Below are positions 24,080-35,743 of a DNA stretch of 64,000 nucleotides, in pieces (within the stretch, counting starts at the first letter, position 1; each line of letters starts with the position of its first letter). A model generated the notes under the pieces. It was not told where the DNA came from and made no database searches. It worked only from the letters and a program-made list of their open reading frames with translations. Both the position numbers and the translations under genes were made by a program. This DNA comes from Talinum fruticosum (lineage: Eukaryota > Streptophyta > Magnoliopsida > Caryophyllales > Talinaceae): the NCBI GenBank assembly GCA_021018815.1, contig JAITYX010000011.1:2370501-2434500 (forward strand). The letters run 5' to 3'.

Positions 24080-25630
24080 ATTAAAAGCGGTGATGAACCT
24101 CATTATTTTTCACAAGTCGTTCGGGATCCCTACCGACATAAGGCAATGGCTAATGAAATTTCTACCTTGGAAGATAATCATACACAGGACTTGTGTCCGC
24201 TTCCTCCTGGAAAGAGAGCACTTGGAAGTAAATGGGTATGCAAAATTAAGTATAATGTCAACGGATCCATAGAACGGTACAAAGCCCATCTAGTGATTGG
24301 GCAATCATTGAGTTAAGGGGAGGATTTCAATGAGAAGCTTGTTCCGAGTTGCAAAGATGGTCACAATTCGCACACTTCTATCTCATTCTGCAGCCAAAGG
24401 ATGGGGACTTCATCGGATGAACATGCACAACGCGTTTCTACATAAGGACCTTTATGAAGATATTTATATGAAGCCCCCGCCGGGTTTCACACTCCTCGGC
24501 CAAATGTTGTTTGCAAACTTAAAAAGTTGTTATATGGACTTCGGCAAGCACCTCAACAATAGTTTTTCAAACCGCTCGATGCCCTTTGTTCTTATGGGTT
24601 TAAACAATCACCCTTGGATCATTTCCTATTCACCTTTCAACACGAGTACTACTTTTCTCGCTTTATTGATTTATGTTGATGATATTGTTCTCACAAGGAA
24701 TGATCTCGCACAAGTGTGCCGCTTTCAAAGCCTACTTACATAAGCTGTTTTAAACTCAAAGACTTGGGCCCATTAAAGTATTTTCTTGGCATTGAAGTTG
24801 CCCATGCCCACGAGGGTATATTTCTTTGTGAACGAAATATCGTCTCGATATTCTAGCTGAGACCGGTATGCTCCGGTGCAAACCGTGCTCTTTCCCCATC
24901 AAATAATAGCATATGCTCACTTCGATTCTAGTGATCCTATCTCCGATCCAGCTCGGTATCGTCGCCTAGTGGGCCAATTTATATAACTCGCCATTACTAG
25001 GCCCGACATTACTTATGATGTTCACATTCTTAGCCAATTCATGCGGGATCCTCGATAAAGGCGCTAGGATGGAGTCGTTCATTTATTATGCTACCTAAAG
25101 GGCTCACCAAGGCAAGGCCTCCTTCTCTCGTCTACTAACGATCTCAAACTCCGTGTATACTCGTGACTTTGATTGGGCAAGTTTCCCAATGACTCCTCGC
25201 TCAATGATCTGGTTATTTTGTTTCTTTTGGGTTGTCTCCTATTTAGTGCAAGACTAAAAAGCAACCTCATCGTATCTCGATCTTCGGTTGAAGCCGAGTA
25301 CGAGTGCTATGGCTAATGCTACAAGTGAAGTTGTTTGGCTTTGAAATTTGTTGGGCCCTTATGCTTACGGGTTCCTTACGAGTTCCGCTCGCTCATCTCT
25401 ATTGTGATAATCAAGTTGCCCTTCATATTACTTCCAATCCGGTATTTCATGAGCGCACCAAACATATCGAAATTGACTTGTCACTTTGTTCGTGAATGGT
25501 TGCTTTCGGGTGATACTATTACTCATTATGTTCCCACCAAGTAGCAACTCGCAAATATATTCACTAAAGCCTTGGATCATCGTCGGTTCCACCATCTACT
25601 TAGCAAGTTGGGTGTTTCTTATCTTCACAC
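24080..25630 (+). pseudogene. Copia-2 reverse transcriptase and RNase H (copy 1)
   Basis: Recognisable blocks in order: KRALGSKWVCKIKYN (about 24215), RVAKMVTIRTLLSHSAAKGW and NAFLHKDLYEDIYMKPPPGF (24345-24485), LLIYVDDIVLTRND with the catalytic YVDD (about 24665-24705), LKYFLGIEVA (about 24775), then RNase H with [22 protein letters not shown] in pieces (25400-25470) and LANIFTKALD (25548 on) at the C-terminus. Three reading frames are needed, so the copy is dead as read. Confidence 0.85.
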
Positions 25631-25647
25631 TTCAACTTGAAGGGGAG

Positions 25648-25856
25648 TATTATATATTTTCCTACCTTTCCTATTTGTCTGTAGACATCCTCAATTGCAC
25701 GAGTTTTTGTTTGTAGTTAATCTCTCTTAGGAAACATTGTATTCAAGTTGTTTTAGACATCTTGTTTTAGGCAAAGTACGTATACTCATGTATATAACTC
25801 ATTCAAGCTACTGGGAATAATACACGAAAGGTTCTCCCAATTCTATAATCTTTACA
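25648..25856 (+). repeat. Copia-2 3' LTR
   Basis: 209 bp from TATTATATATTTTCC to TAATCTTTACA, directly after the polypurine tract. It has one copy of the ~74-bp internal unit and no MULE-like insertion, so it gives the uninterrupted reference for the 5' LTRs. The conserved CAAAGTACGTATACTCATG phrase is shared with both 5' LTRs. Confidence 0.85.
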
Positions 25857-25862
25857 CTCGAC

Positions 25863-26573
25863 ATAGCTTTATGGTCGGCCCTTGCGGGTAGTGAGCAATT
25901 ATCTTGAACTGTACTAACAAGATTGAAGTAAAGCTGGTTTAATACCCGATAAACCGATGTAATTCCATGTGTTACCGTATACCTTGTTGTCAATGGTGTG
26001 ATTTCCTTGGTTGACTGGCATTAAAGTTTCCATGTTTTGGTGATGGTTTTATTTGAGTTCAATTTTCTCAACTCCTAACATTTGTCCGATCACTTCCCAT
26101 TATGTGGTATTGTCTATGTAATGTTTACCTCATCTAAAGTCACCAACAAATGTGTATTTAATATTACGTGTAACTATTATATCCATCTTCGGGCTTTTAG
26201 ATCTAAGTTCTTGAATTGTCTGGTTTGGTCTTTACTCTTTAGTAATAGTCGAAGGTAGTAAAACCTTTATGGTTTTCTTTGTATGTGGCCATTGTTTTCA
26301 TTTGCCTCCTTAGCTTACCATGTAGAAAAGCATAAAAATGTCGGAGTTGTAATTTCCGTCATTGCTCATCGTTTGCATTGGTTTTATTCTTCTTTCTGTA
26401 GGAACAAGGGTGCATCTTTAGTACTTATCGTAAATAGCAAAATCATGATGGTAGATTGCCCCTATATGTTGTTTAACTTGCCTCTTTTTTGTGTAGAAAA
26501 ACATTGTAACGTGGGAATTAGTCTTTCCTTCATTGCTCATCCCTTACATTGGGTCTTATTCTTCTTTTTGTAG
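25863..26573 (+). other. Intron-like DNA before the tRNA synthetase relic
   Basis: About 700 bp with no gene. It ends in a good plant 3' splice site (TTCTTTTTGTAG, 26562-26573). An ~83-bp segment, including that splice site, is a near repeat of 26319-26402 (GTAGAAAA ... CATTGCTCATC ... TTCTTTCTGTAG), so the splice acceptor region is tandemly duplicated about 173 bp apart. Confidence 0.6.
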
Positions 26574-28181
26574 GAGCTTTTCAATGGCGAGAAAGCTTGA
26601 TGAAATCTGGTAAATTTGAGAATCTTGTGCGTTGGCACAACTCCATATGCTCTTACTACAGTTTGTCCTTCAATGAGGTCTTGAGAAAGTGTATTTGGGA
26701 AAGAGCTTTTAGCAGGAAGCGATTAACGGAGCGGAATGGTGATTTCGGTAAGAAGACAAAAGCGTGTAGGTGTCCCGATATTGATCTTCCTAATGATGTA
26801 GTGGGGGCAGTTTGTTTGATATTTGACACTAACCTTGTGATTAGATGACACTAACCTAACTAAAGAAAGCAGCGAATTTGTGGAGACCCTACTCAAAGAT
26901 ATTGGGAGTCTAGGAATTACTTATCATGTCGTGACTTGTACGTCCGATTACTTTCCCCGGTTGTTAGATATGGCTGTGAGTTTGATCTATCAAGGTAAAG
27001 CGTACGTTGATGATACACCGGTGGAGGAAATGAGGATGGAAAGGGATAATGGGATTGACTCGGAATATAGAAAAAACAGTGGAAAAGAATATCTATCTCG
27101 TGGAATCAAATGATCACAAGGACTGATATTAGCCTAAGGTGTTGCCTCAGGAGCAAGCTAGATTTTGCAAACCCAAACAAATGCTTGAGGGATGCAATCC
27201 AGTTCCGCATCATAGGGTTGGATCTACATATAAGTTGTATCCAACATATGACTTTGCGAGTCCATTTGTAGATGCATTGGAGAGTATAACACATGACCTT
27301 TGCTCTAGTGAATATCGTGATCATGATGCCCAATATCAATGGATCCAGGGGGACATGGGGGTTAGAAAAGTTTAAATGTATGAGCTTAGCAGATTGAATA
27401 TGGTCTATACTCTTCTAAGCAAGTGTAAGCTTCTCTGGTTTGTGCAAAATGAAAAGGTTGATGGATGGGATGATCCTTGTATGCCTACTCGTATAAGGGC
27501 TGGTGCACTGAGGTCTGCAGATTGAGGCTTTGATCCAATTCATACTTGAACATGTATGATGCTACATCTGCTCTCACTATTCAACAATTATTATTTAGTT
27601 TGAATACAATGGTGCTTGAGTGCATTATAACTTCTTTTAAATATTAGTTACTGATTTTAATTTTTGACAGCATACATATATAGTAGTTAATCACATCTCT
27701 GCCCACATTTGCGGGGGCTTCCACAAAGCAGACTCTTATGGAGTGGGATAAACTGTGGGCCATTAATAAGAAAATCATTGATCCCGTTTGTCCGAGGAAG
27801 ATGGTATTTGACACATTATCATTGTCATTGATTTCTTTTTTCTAATTGTTTCTTTTGGGAGAAAAGGGATCTTTTAGATGCTTTTTTTGTTTTTGCTATT
27901 AGTTTTCCTATTCCAAATCTCCTATGAATTTCAGGTGGAGAAAAAGGCCAAGAAGAGAGGCCATGACAAAAAGGACAAGGATGAAGATTTACGTAATGTA
28001 GTAAACCCTGTTGCGAAAAAGAGATTTCAGCATTTGGGAATCCAAATATGCGAACCGAAATGTGGAGATATCCTCCACTTAGAAAGAAAGGGATACTACG
28101 GATGTGATGTCCCATTTCGACACGATTAAAGACAATTGTCCTTTTTGCAATCCCGGATGGGTGACAACAAAATGCTTCAAG
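26574..28181 (+). pseudogene. Cytosolic glutamyl-tRNA synthetase pseudogene fragment
   Basis: Glutamyl-tRNA synthetase charges tRNA-Glu in the cytosol. The plus strand shows its blocks in order. The GST-like appended domain end is WRESLMKSGKFENLVRWHNS (26584 on), followed by DLPNDVVGAVCLIF. Next come ESSEFVETLLKDIGSLGI, TSDYFPRLLDMA and GKAYVDDTP (26865-27030), HHRVGSTYKLYPTYDFASPF (27210 on), [20 protein letters not shown] (27390 on), an EALIQFILE block, [20 protein letters not shown] (27740 on), and GDILHLERKGYYGCDVPF near 28060. About 25-30 residues with the HIGH-type ATP signature (normally after VCLIF) are missing, and the KMSKS-equivalent SKRK reads SKCK. Frames change repeatedly. An apparent intron (27790-27934, GT...TTTCAG) is retained, so it is not a processed retrocopy. 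No complete parent copy lies in the window. Confidence 0.85.
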
Positions 28182-28370
28182 GTAACCACACCATAAGTTG
28201 GACGTTGTTGTTTGATCTAATTGTTGATGCAACAAGGGCTTTGGTTGAGACCTTTTATTATGTTGCTTTCGTGACTAGTGTGGAATTTGGTTAAACCACA
28301 TACCACTTTAGAATTTGCAGCCCCAAAATTGAATTGCAAAGATGTTCATATTTAGGGCATTGTGAGTAAG

Positions 28371-29634
28371 ATTTCCACCACAATCTAATTTGTTTTGCTT
28401 ATGTGTTTATCTAGTCGACTATTTTGTCAACTCTAGAGCCAGCTTTTCTATTATGACTTTTTCTCGCAGTAGTGAATCTTGGATTTGTATTTAGTTACTA
28501 ACCTCCTTCACTCGTGAAACCCTTGCCCCCTTTTAAATGATGTTAAACTTGGATTTATATTCAGCTGCTACCGTCATATATTTTGTATTCCCCTCAACTT
28601 AATTTTCCTAACCTCCTTCATTGTGAAACCCTTGACCCCTTTTAAATGCTTGGGTTTTTTAATCGTATTTGTAGATTGTTCTCGCTTTTTTGTTTTGAAG
28701 AATTGCATGTATCTTGTATTCCACTATATTTGTAGATTGTTCCGCTTTATTATTGTTGTTACTCTTATTGGTATGGTTCTCTCGGGTTGTGTTTCGTAAT
28801 CATGGTTTGTCAATTGCTATCTATGGAATGCTCTTCCCCTCGGTCTGGAAATATTAGTTGCTTCACTTTATTATGCACGAAACCTTTTTGTTCGAAGCAT
28901 TTAATTTTGTTCGTGGTGGCTATCGGGTGTAATTGATTTGCTTTGCTTGTTTACTCATCTAGAAGAGCATCCTTTAGCGAGATGTACGGATTTCGGGTTC
29001 TCTCGAATGTTAGGGAGGCAGATTGTAGGTTGAGCTTTATCGTGCTATCATTATGCACTTTATCCGACCGTATTATCTATAAGACGTATTATCGAACGAG
29101 CCTGTGTTGTCCATACTACTATCTTTGGCATTGATTAGCTGCCATTATGCACATGTAAAAGATGATCTTATCCCTAGAGTCCTTGTATCTCAAACTTGAG
29201 TGCTTTTTAGCTTAGTCTGTTCCTCTTATGAAAGTTTTGGTATTGCAACTCGTTTTTAGTGTTTTTGGACATTTTTGAGTATGACAAAATCGGATTTCGA
29301 AATTTCCAGTGGTACTCAAATCAGCAGAGTTATGAACATCTACAGTACGTATTTATTTTTGTAGATTTTCAAAATTTTGCACAAACTTTCGCTTAAGCAC
29401 CATCACACTCCACCATCAATCATCATTAGCTACCAAATTCTTGTCCTAATCACAATATGCCAACTTCTAATCACAAAATTATCTCTTTATTGCCTTTTCT
29501 ATTTTCTCGTGTTTTCCCTTTTTTTCCTTTAATAAATAAATTGATAAAACTGAATTAAAGATAATACAACTACAATAAAATTAAAGTAGAATAGGAAACA
29601 CATATCCTTGGATTAGAGAAAATAATGTGTATAA
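28371..29634. repeat. Repeat B, copy 2
   Basis: Shares the landmark order of copy 1 from CCACCACAATCTAATTTG to GAAACACATATCCTTGG. The end is followed within ~20 bp by a tandem-repeat unit of the 1-6787 type. Compared with copies 1 and 3 it often has CTCG or CGAG where a sister has CTG or CAG (for example TTCTCGC at 28679 against TTCTGC at 17467). Confidence 0.7.
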
Positions 29635-29654
29635 TTAGCTTTTAAAGAAATAAT

Positions 29655-30099
29655 AACATTTTTTTTGTCTTCGATAAAGGAGATCATCGTGCCCTAGTTC
29701 GCCGCAGTAATCTCTCTCTCTCTGTCTCTCTCTCCTCCTTCTCCCCTACTCTAGTTCGCCGAAAAACAACTCATCTCCAAGTCACTATCTCTCTTACACT
29801 CTCTCATTTACTCATGTTCATCAATGAGAACTCCTCATGATATTATGTAAATATGTGTTTTAGGTTAAAGAGGGAGAAAAATGGATATCAAGTAACTATC
29901 TTTTGCCTAAGATAATCCTTCGATAGCGGTTATCGCTGCTGCCTAGATTGTTGAGATTCCTATTTCTATTCATGCATCGTTCTTTTGTGGCTATCATCCT
30001 TATTTTCTCTTTCATGATGAGTAATTTATACTTCATCTCTGTTGTTGCAATATTTGTAACATTTAGAATATTATATATTGGCCAATATATAATATATTG
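29655..30099. repeat. Tandem-repeat unit, left part
   Basis: Matches the right half of the 1.2-kb units, from the TTCGATAAAGGAGATCATC block through TTATGTAAATATGTGTTTTAG to AATATATTG. It is interrupted at its end by the solo LTR at 30100 and continues at 31541. Confidence 0.8.
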
Positions 30100-31535
30100 T
30101 GAAGGTTTGCTCGGGAGAGTCTTAGTCACCCTAGAGGGGGTGAATAGGGTGGTGGAAGTTTTTCCTAAAACTTCTCAACTTTTTCGAGTAAGGTAGAAGC
30201 AGTTGTCGTTTCGAGTTAGTAAAGTCGGATCGAGTGAACTCGGAAAGCTTTTGTATGTAGAAAACCAGAATAGAGAACGAAATCCGAGTCTAGAATGAAC
30301 TCGGTAAGATCACACACAGAGATTACGTGGAAACCCTCCTGGGGCAGAAAACCACGAACCGTGCTAGTCCAAGCATGAAGTCAATCCACTATTTTGAGTC
30401 CACAAAATACCGTGAACTAACCGAACCCGAGTTGCTCCCTTAAACAACTCTATACAAGCTTTTCCTAGACTTAGAAATTACCTTATCCGATCTAGTACTT
30501 CCTGACCGAGATACCCCTTACAGCCGGGGACAACTAAGCCGAGATCACCCTTACGGCTTAGTCAAGGGACCTTACAAAGTGAGTAAGAAAAGAGGTTGTA
30601 ATCGAGTACAAGACCTTACAACTCGGAAAGTAGAAGTAACAAAGTAGGAGTTGTAAGTAGAAGATTGGAAGTGAATACAAAGACTTTGCACAAGTGTATG
30701 TATTAACAATATGTTCCGCTCTATCTCGCTAGTCTTGTGAAGTGGCTTCTATTTATATCCGCCCGAGCAGAGTAGCCGTTGCCTTCGTATGCTGACTGTA
30801 GGTCTCTGAAGACCGTTTGTTCGAGCATTCCGAGTCTCTTACTTGGGTGACCGTTGTGAAGCGAACGTTTGGATAACGTTTCCACCTTCTTGGAAGTCAT
30901 GAGATTAGTAATGATAACTTGAGACAATCGAGTGGAGACCTTTGTTAGGTTCGGCGCTTCAGTCCTTCATTTTTGTCAACGGGCAGCTCGACACATTCTC
31001 GAGAAGCACACGGAGTGGCCATGTCTCGCTGGTGATTTGACGTTTTGAAGCCAATTATTTTTGCAAGTTGAAACGTATATCCTTGGTTAAATAATCTGCA
31101 AAAATAAATCATTTCGGTTCTCAAAGTAAAGAATACTTTGGTCCGTGGTTAGACACGAGATAACATAATTATGATCAATAATCGGCTAATTACCCGAGTC
31201 GAAAAGGTTTGGACTTTTACGAGTCCGAAGCACTAACATTCAGAATTCTATCCGACCAAAAACTAGACAAGACTCGGAGAGTGAGTATGCTCGGTCTAGT
31301 TCTACTATAATCAATCCGAGTGGTAGGCGACTCGGAACACGAATTGGATTTCCGAGTCTAAAAGAAACATGCTATCCGAATGAAGTAAAGAACGATACTT
31401 AGAAAAGATTATACTACTCCACTCGGTTAGGTTTCGAGATATGGAGAATGCCTTGGAATCAAAATTCTATAAGTACAAGGAGGTTATACTGAAGTGTTGC
31501 AACTCGAAAAGCGTAAAACAATGTCCGAGTCTTCA
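30100..31535 (-). mobile_element. Sirevirus-like solo LTR in a tandem-repeat unit
   Basis: 1436 bp, TGAAGGTTTGC...GAGTCTTCA, inverted relative to A3. It is flanked by a perfect 5-bp duplication TATTG (30095-30099 and 31536-31540). The host phrase ATATATTG then TTCAATGTTG is continuous with the intact units, so this is a clean insertion reduced to a solo LTR and independent of A1/A2. Confidence 0.9.
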
Positions 31536-31540
31536 TATTG

Positions 31541-31745
31541 TTCAATGTTGTTCCAAAGCCCACATTGGTGGTATAGGGCCCGATCTTAAATTTCCTATGT
31601 CTACTTTTTTTTTTTTTTGTTAGTAATCTTATGCTATAAAGTACATTAATGTGATAAATGGGAGTATGGTTTTAAAAGTCAAAACGTCACTTACAAAGGT
31701 GCGATACCATAATATATAACTAAGCTAACATCCTCCGAGGATCGG
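31541..31745. repeat. Tandem-repeat unit, right part
   Basis: Continues the unit broken by the solo LTR: CCCACATTGGTGG, TACATTAATG and CTAAGCTAACATCCTCCGAG. Similarity stops abruptly after CCTCCGAGGAT, where unique DNA upstream of the HSP20-like gene begins. Confidence 0.8.
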
Positions 31746-32978
31746 GAGAAGGGGTAGGAAGGGTCGGTTAATACAAAATATATTATGGATTCGAATATAT
31801 AAATTTATGTTACAAAATTAATAAAACACATCTTAGTCCTCAAAAGAATGGTTTTTTCTTATAAATTCCCCAAACACATTCTTCTTGTATTATATATAAG
31901 CCATCTTTTTCATTTCTGTTGATATTATTTTAGTTAGATTTATTTATAATCTCTAAAAGCTTCACAAGATGGAAATATGTTTTTTCAATATATGATTTTC
32001 AAAAATTAGTTTGATTTTCTTATGGTTTTATTTTCATGCCTTGTATTGTTTTTTTTAATTTTTAAAATTGATTAAGTTTTCTAGACAAAAAGTTGGAACA
32101 TGTTTGCTTTATCCATGATTCTTTGATAACAAAAAAGCAAATGAGGTTATTGTATTAGGTGGCCAGAATGGTGGATTCAAAATCTTAGGTAAGAGAGTCT
32201 TATTTCAAATTTAATTAGTGCCAATGGATCATTAAAGATGTCTTTTGTAAATTTTTTTTATAAATTTTAACTAAAATATATAAAAGCAAACTTTTTAAAG
32301 AGCATAACAATTATGATGGACACCCATTATACCATGACTGTATGCTTTTTATTTTGATGTCTTCATGTAATCTATGCGAAAAGCATAAGCATACCTTTGG
32401 TCGGTAATCAATGAGATTTGTATCCAAATTTACCTCATTTTTGGAAAAATTGGGCACTTCTTCATGTAAAAAATTAGATATATTCTCATCTTGGACAATT
32501 TTTCCCATTAATTAATAGTGCCCTTATGCTTGATGGGTTAAATTTGATTTATGTTCATCTTCAACCAATGGAAATATAAAGTCTTTACTTTATTAAAATT
32601 GAGTTACTATTATTATATGGCAGGGTAAAGTTCGATCTCATAACAGAAATTCCCCATTCATAAGGCATTAACTTGATACCTTATTTACGATAATAGATGC
32701 TAAACTTCTTGAAATGACATGTATTAGTTCTTTAAAAATTTACTATGGAGCTAAAAAGAATCTGGAAAATTTTTTTCTTTGTTTTTTTTTTTCTCAGGGA
32801 AAAACGAGTATTCTGTTCAGTCCGTTACTGAGCGTAACTATCGAAAACATGTGCCCGCCAAAGTTCAGTCTCTCTCTTCTCTCCATAAGACTAAACCCAA
32901 TACCCAAACCCCTTTTTAAACCCCATTTCGGATTTCTGCCGCTCAATTTGACTCAGAATCTCTGACATCTTTTCAACA
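31746..32978 (+). other. AT-rich upstream region of the HSP20-like gene
   Basis: About 1.2 kb of AT-rich, apparently single-copy DNA without a gene. The last ~100 bp (CCCAATACCCAAACCCC to the ATG) has the C-rich look of a plant 5' UTR. I see no unambiguous TATA box or heat-shock-element cluster. Confidence 0.5.
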
Positions 32979-33010
32979 ATGGCGGATGCGAGCTCTCAAC
33001 TCGTCACCTC

Positions 33011-33014
<4 letters not shown>

Positions 33015-33049
<35 letters not shown>

Positions 33050-33050
33050 C
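33015..33050 (+). repeat. (CT)n tract in the first intron
   Basis: About 34 bp of CT dinucleotides directly after the presumed first donor site of the HSP20-like gene. Length change here could affect exon 1 splicing. Confidence 0.85.
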
Positions 33051-33783
33051 CTACCCGCATTTCTCTGCTTTCCACTAATCCTCTGTTTTTCTTCTCTTAA
33101 CAACAGATAGATCCCTTGCCGCGTCCGTCGGGGCCATATGAGATTATCCGAATGGAGTCCGGGTTCATCCTTCGGATCGACATGCCGGGGGTGCCAGCTA
33201 GTGGCTTCAAGTACTGCAAAAAATCAGCTAAGAAAATGGTTACATTCAACGGCATAGCTCCCAAGAAAGAGAACTTCCCTTTTGATGAATCAAAGAGATT
33301 CTACGGTGGCAGTGTCCAACTTAATTGAGAACCAATTGAGATTGAGGTTGATGTCATGGTTGAAAATGGCTGTGTCACCATGCTTTTCCCCGATGCTGTG
33401 GGTTTTCTTTTATCAGCGCGACCGATTGGTCAGACTTCTTCAGGTATCTTTCTCTCTCTTTCTCTCTCTCTCTCGGTTGCCATAGCCAGAATTTGGGTTG
33501 CTTATTCTTGGGTTGTATTGAAGGGTCAGGAAACTCTAAGCACGGTGAGGGTTCTTCTGGAAAAGGAAAATCCATCATCATAGCTGAAGGTTGTCTCTCT
33601 TTCTCTTCATTTCTCTCACAGTTAGAATATGGGTTGTTTTCGAATTGTATTTTAAATGTCTGAATTTATGTTTCTTGGGTTGTAATTAAGAAGGATTAGT
33701 GAAATCTGAAGAGGCTGAGGATTCGTTTTCTGGGAAGTCCACCGTCGAAGCTGTAGGTATTTTTAACTAAAGCAATCTGGTTG

Positions 33784-34285
33784 TGTTGGGTGGTGTCCCA
33801 AAATCTTATATTTTAGGAAAGATTGTTTCCTTATAGAATTGGGTATCCTAAACCTAATTGTATTTTGTTTCCTATTTGTATTAGGTAATTGTTACCTATT
33901 AGAATTAGGAGTAAGAGTTTTGATAGGTTTAGGATATTCTGTTGGGTTAGGATTTCTTTCCTATTTAAAGAAGTGTTGGCCTCCATTGTAAACACCAAGG
34001 GAGTTATTGTGAGGAGAGTGTTGTGAGATTGGGATATCTCGGATTTGGAAAGATCTCCGGGTTTGAGATCGTATTGTACTCTCTCATAATAGTTAAATCA
34101 TTGTGCTTGTGTCGTTCATGGTTTTTCCGGTTTGGGTTTTCCACGTTAAATTCTTATCTCGTTCCTATTTTTTTTATTTCCATCTAATTTCTTGGTATTG
34201 TTTTTGTCATCCTAAATCGCTTCCGCATCTTTACTCTAAATTTCATATTCAAAGTAAGGTTTAGAGTGGGGCTAATTTCCTAACA
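33784..34285 (+). repeat. Copia-3 5' LTR
   Basis: About 502 bp, TGTTGGG...CTAACA. The phrase CTATTTAAAGAAGTGTTGGCC near 33962 is a TATA-like candidate. Confidence 0.85.
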
Positions 34286-34287
34286 AG

Positions 34288-34299
34288 TGGTATCGAGCC
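34288..34299 (+). promoter_or_regulatory. Copia-3 primer-binding site
   Basis: TGGTATCGAGCC, two bases after the LTR. The initiator-Met tRNA complement would be TGGTATCAGAGCC, so CAGAG reads CGAG here as in Copia-2 copy 1 and A3. Confidence 0.8.
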
Positions 34300-34310
34300 C
34301 AAGTTTTAGG

Positions 34311-35075
34311 ATGGCATCGTCATTCACTAAATTTGATATCGAGAAGTTTGATGGTAAAATCGGTTTCAGTTTATGGAGAGTCAAGATGAGGGTCGTTCTC
34401 ACGCAGAGTGGATTGAAGAAGGCACTTGGGAAGAAGCCTAACTCTATGTCCCGGGAAGATTGGGAAGAGTTGGATGAAAGGGCACTTACTGCGATTCTGT
34501 TTTGCATTACGAATCAAGTACTTCGTGAAGTTGTTCACCTGCAAGACTACCGTGGATATGTGGACAAAGTTGGAGCAAATCTACACAACAAAGAGTCTTG
34601 TCAATAAGATTCAGCTCAAGGAGCGATTGTTCACGATTCGGATGAGTGAAGGTACACCTATCCAAAATCATCTTGATGAGTTTATTCTATTATCTTGGAC
34701 TTAGAGAATTTGGAGGTTGATATAGATGATGAGGATAAAGCTATTCTCCTTATTGTCTCCCTGCCCCTTTCATATAAACACTTTAAAGAAACTATGTTTT
34801 ACGAGTAATAGTGAAGTGTTGAGTTATGAGGATGTCAAGTGCAACTTGCTATCCAAAGAAAAATTTGATTTTGAATGTTCGATGAAAGAGCCGAAGGCTT
34901 GTCGGTAAGGGGTAGTAATAAGAAAGGTTCTAAGTACAAGTTTGAGGGAGATTGTTACTTTTGTAAGAAACCTGGACATAAGAAATCCCAGTGTTTAAAA
35001 CTTAAGGCTTTAAAGGCTAAGGAGAAAGAGGAAGACTCTAACAATATGGGTGAGGCCGGTTTTGCTCTTCGTTGA
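34311..35075 (+). pseudogene. Copia-3 gag
   Basis: Starts at ATG 34311 (MASSFTKFDIEKFDGKIGFS), then LWRVKMRVVLTQSGLKKALG, EDWEELDERALTAILFCIT and a block typical of copia gag (LHDYKTTVDMWTKLEQIY-like). After frame changes near 34550 and 34700 it continues with the LSYEDVKCNLLSKEKF block and the intact zinc knuckle CYFCKKPGHKKSQC (about 34955-34996, CX2CX4HX4C). The order and spacing are those of the plant copia gag polyprotein. Two or three shifts break the frame. Confidence 0.85.
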
Positions 35076-35119
35076 AGATGAGTCGAGATGGTGATGTTTT
35101 ACTTGCTTCTCATAAAAGG

Positions 35120-35633
35120 GAAGTGATTACGAATGGGTTTTAGATTACGGATGTACTTTTCATATGTGTCCTAACAAAAATTTGTTTTCCACATATGATA
35201 CTGTTGATTCTGGTATTGTTAACTTGGGCAATAATGCCCAATGCTCAATTGCTGGAATTGGTACAGTTCGATTAAAACTCATGACGGTGTCGTGAAGACT
35301 TTAACTAAGGTCCGACATGTTCCCGATATAAAACGCAATATGATCTCGTTGGGTGCTTTTAAAGCTAAAGGGCTAAGGTATTCGGCTGAAGGTGGAGTCT
35401 TGAAGGTGTCCAAAAGTTCCAAGGTTTTGTTGAAGGGTTCGAGACGATGTGGTCTCTACATCCTTCAAGGTTCAACTGTAGGTTCAGCAGTTTCAAGTAC
35501 GATTACATATGATGGACTGATTCATTTGTTTGATATTTGGTTGGATTATGTCAAGAAGAAGAGATTGATGGATATGATTCCTTTAGCTAAGTCCAAAGGG
35601 AACTTGGATTTAGTGGATATTGATAACTTGTGA
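35120..35633 (+). pseudogene. Copia-3 protease and pre-integrase remnant
   Basis: Around 35140-35175 the frame reads WVLDYGCTFHMCPNKNLF; the family active site is D-S-G-C/A, so the serine is replaced by Tyr. Then follow SIAGIGTVRLKTHDGVVKTL, RHVPDIKRNMISLGAFKAKG and GSRRCGLYILQGSTVGSA. After about 35520 the integrase zinc-binding region is fragmentary, and the sequence runs into the polypurine tract by 35743. Confidence 0.8.
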
Positions 35634-35743
35634 TTGCCCTTCAGGGTGGAGCCCTCCGGGTGCTACTTCTCGAAAAGGAGAGGTAGGTTGAAGGTGACAA
35701 ACGTGTTTTTCGAGATTTCGGGATTTTGGTCCAAGGTGGAGAT

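Larger units (their letters stand above)
18608..25856 (+). mobile_element. Copia-2 element, decayed and nested, copy 1
   Basis: A Ty1/copia retrotransposon: 5' LTR from 18608 (TATTAGGATATATTTTCC), primer-binding site at 19488, gag, protease, integrase, RT and RNase H in order on the plus strand, polypurine tract GAAGGGGAG at 25639-25647 and 3' LTR 25648-25856 ending TTTACA. The flanking target sites read CCGAC (18603-18607) and CTCGAC (25857-25862). The paralogue at 43393 reads CTGAC, so the original duplication was probably CTGAC with CTG-site anomalies in this copy. The LTR starts TA rather than TG. It contains a MULE-like insertion in its 5' LTR and a Sirevirus-like solo LTR after the protease. 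All ORFs are broken. Confidence 0.85.

Noticed and set aside
31746..32978. Possible small gene at 32311-32508 on the minus strand
   Set aside because: 65 codons in AT-rich DNA with no family resemblance, no splice context and no second copy.
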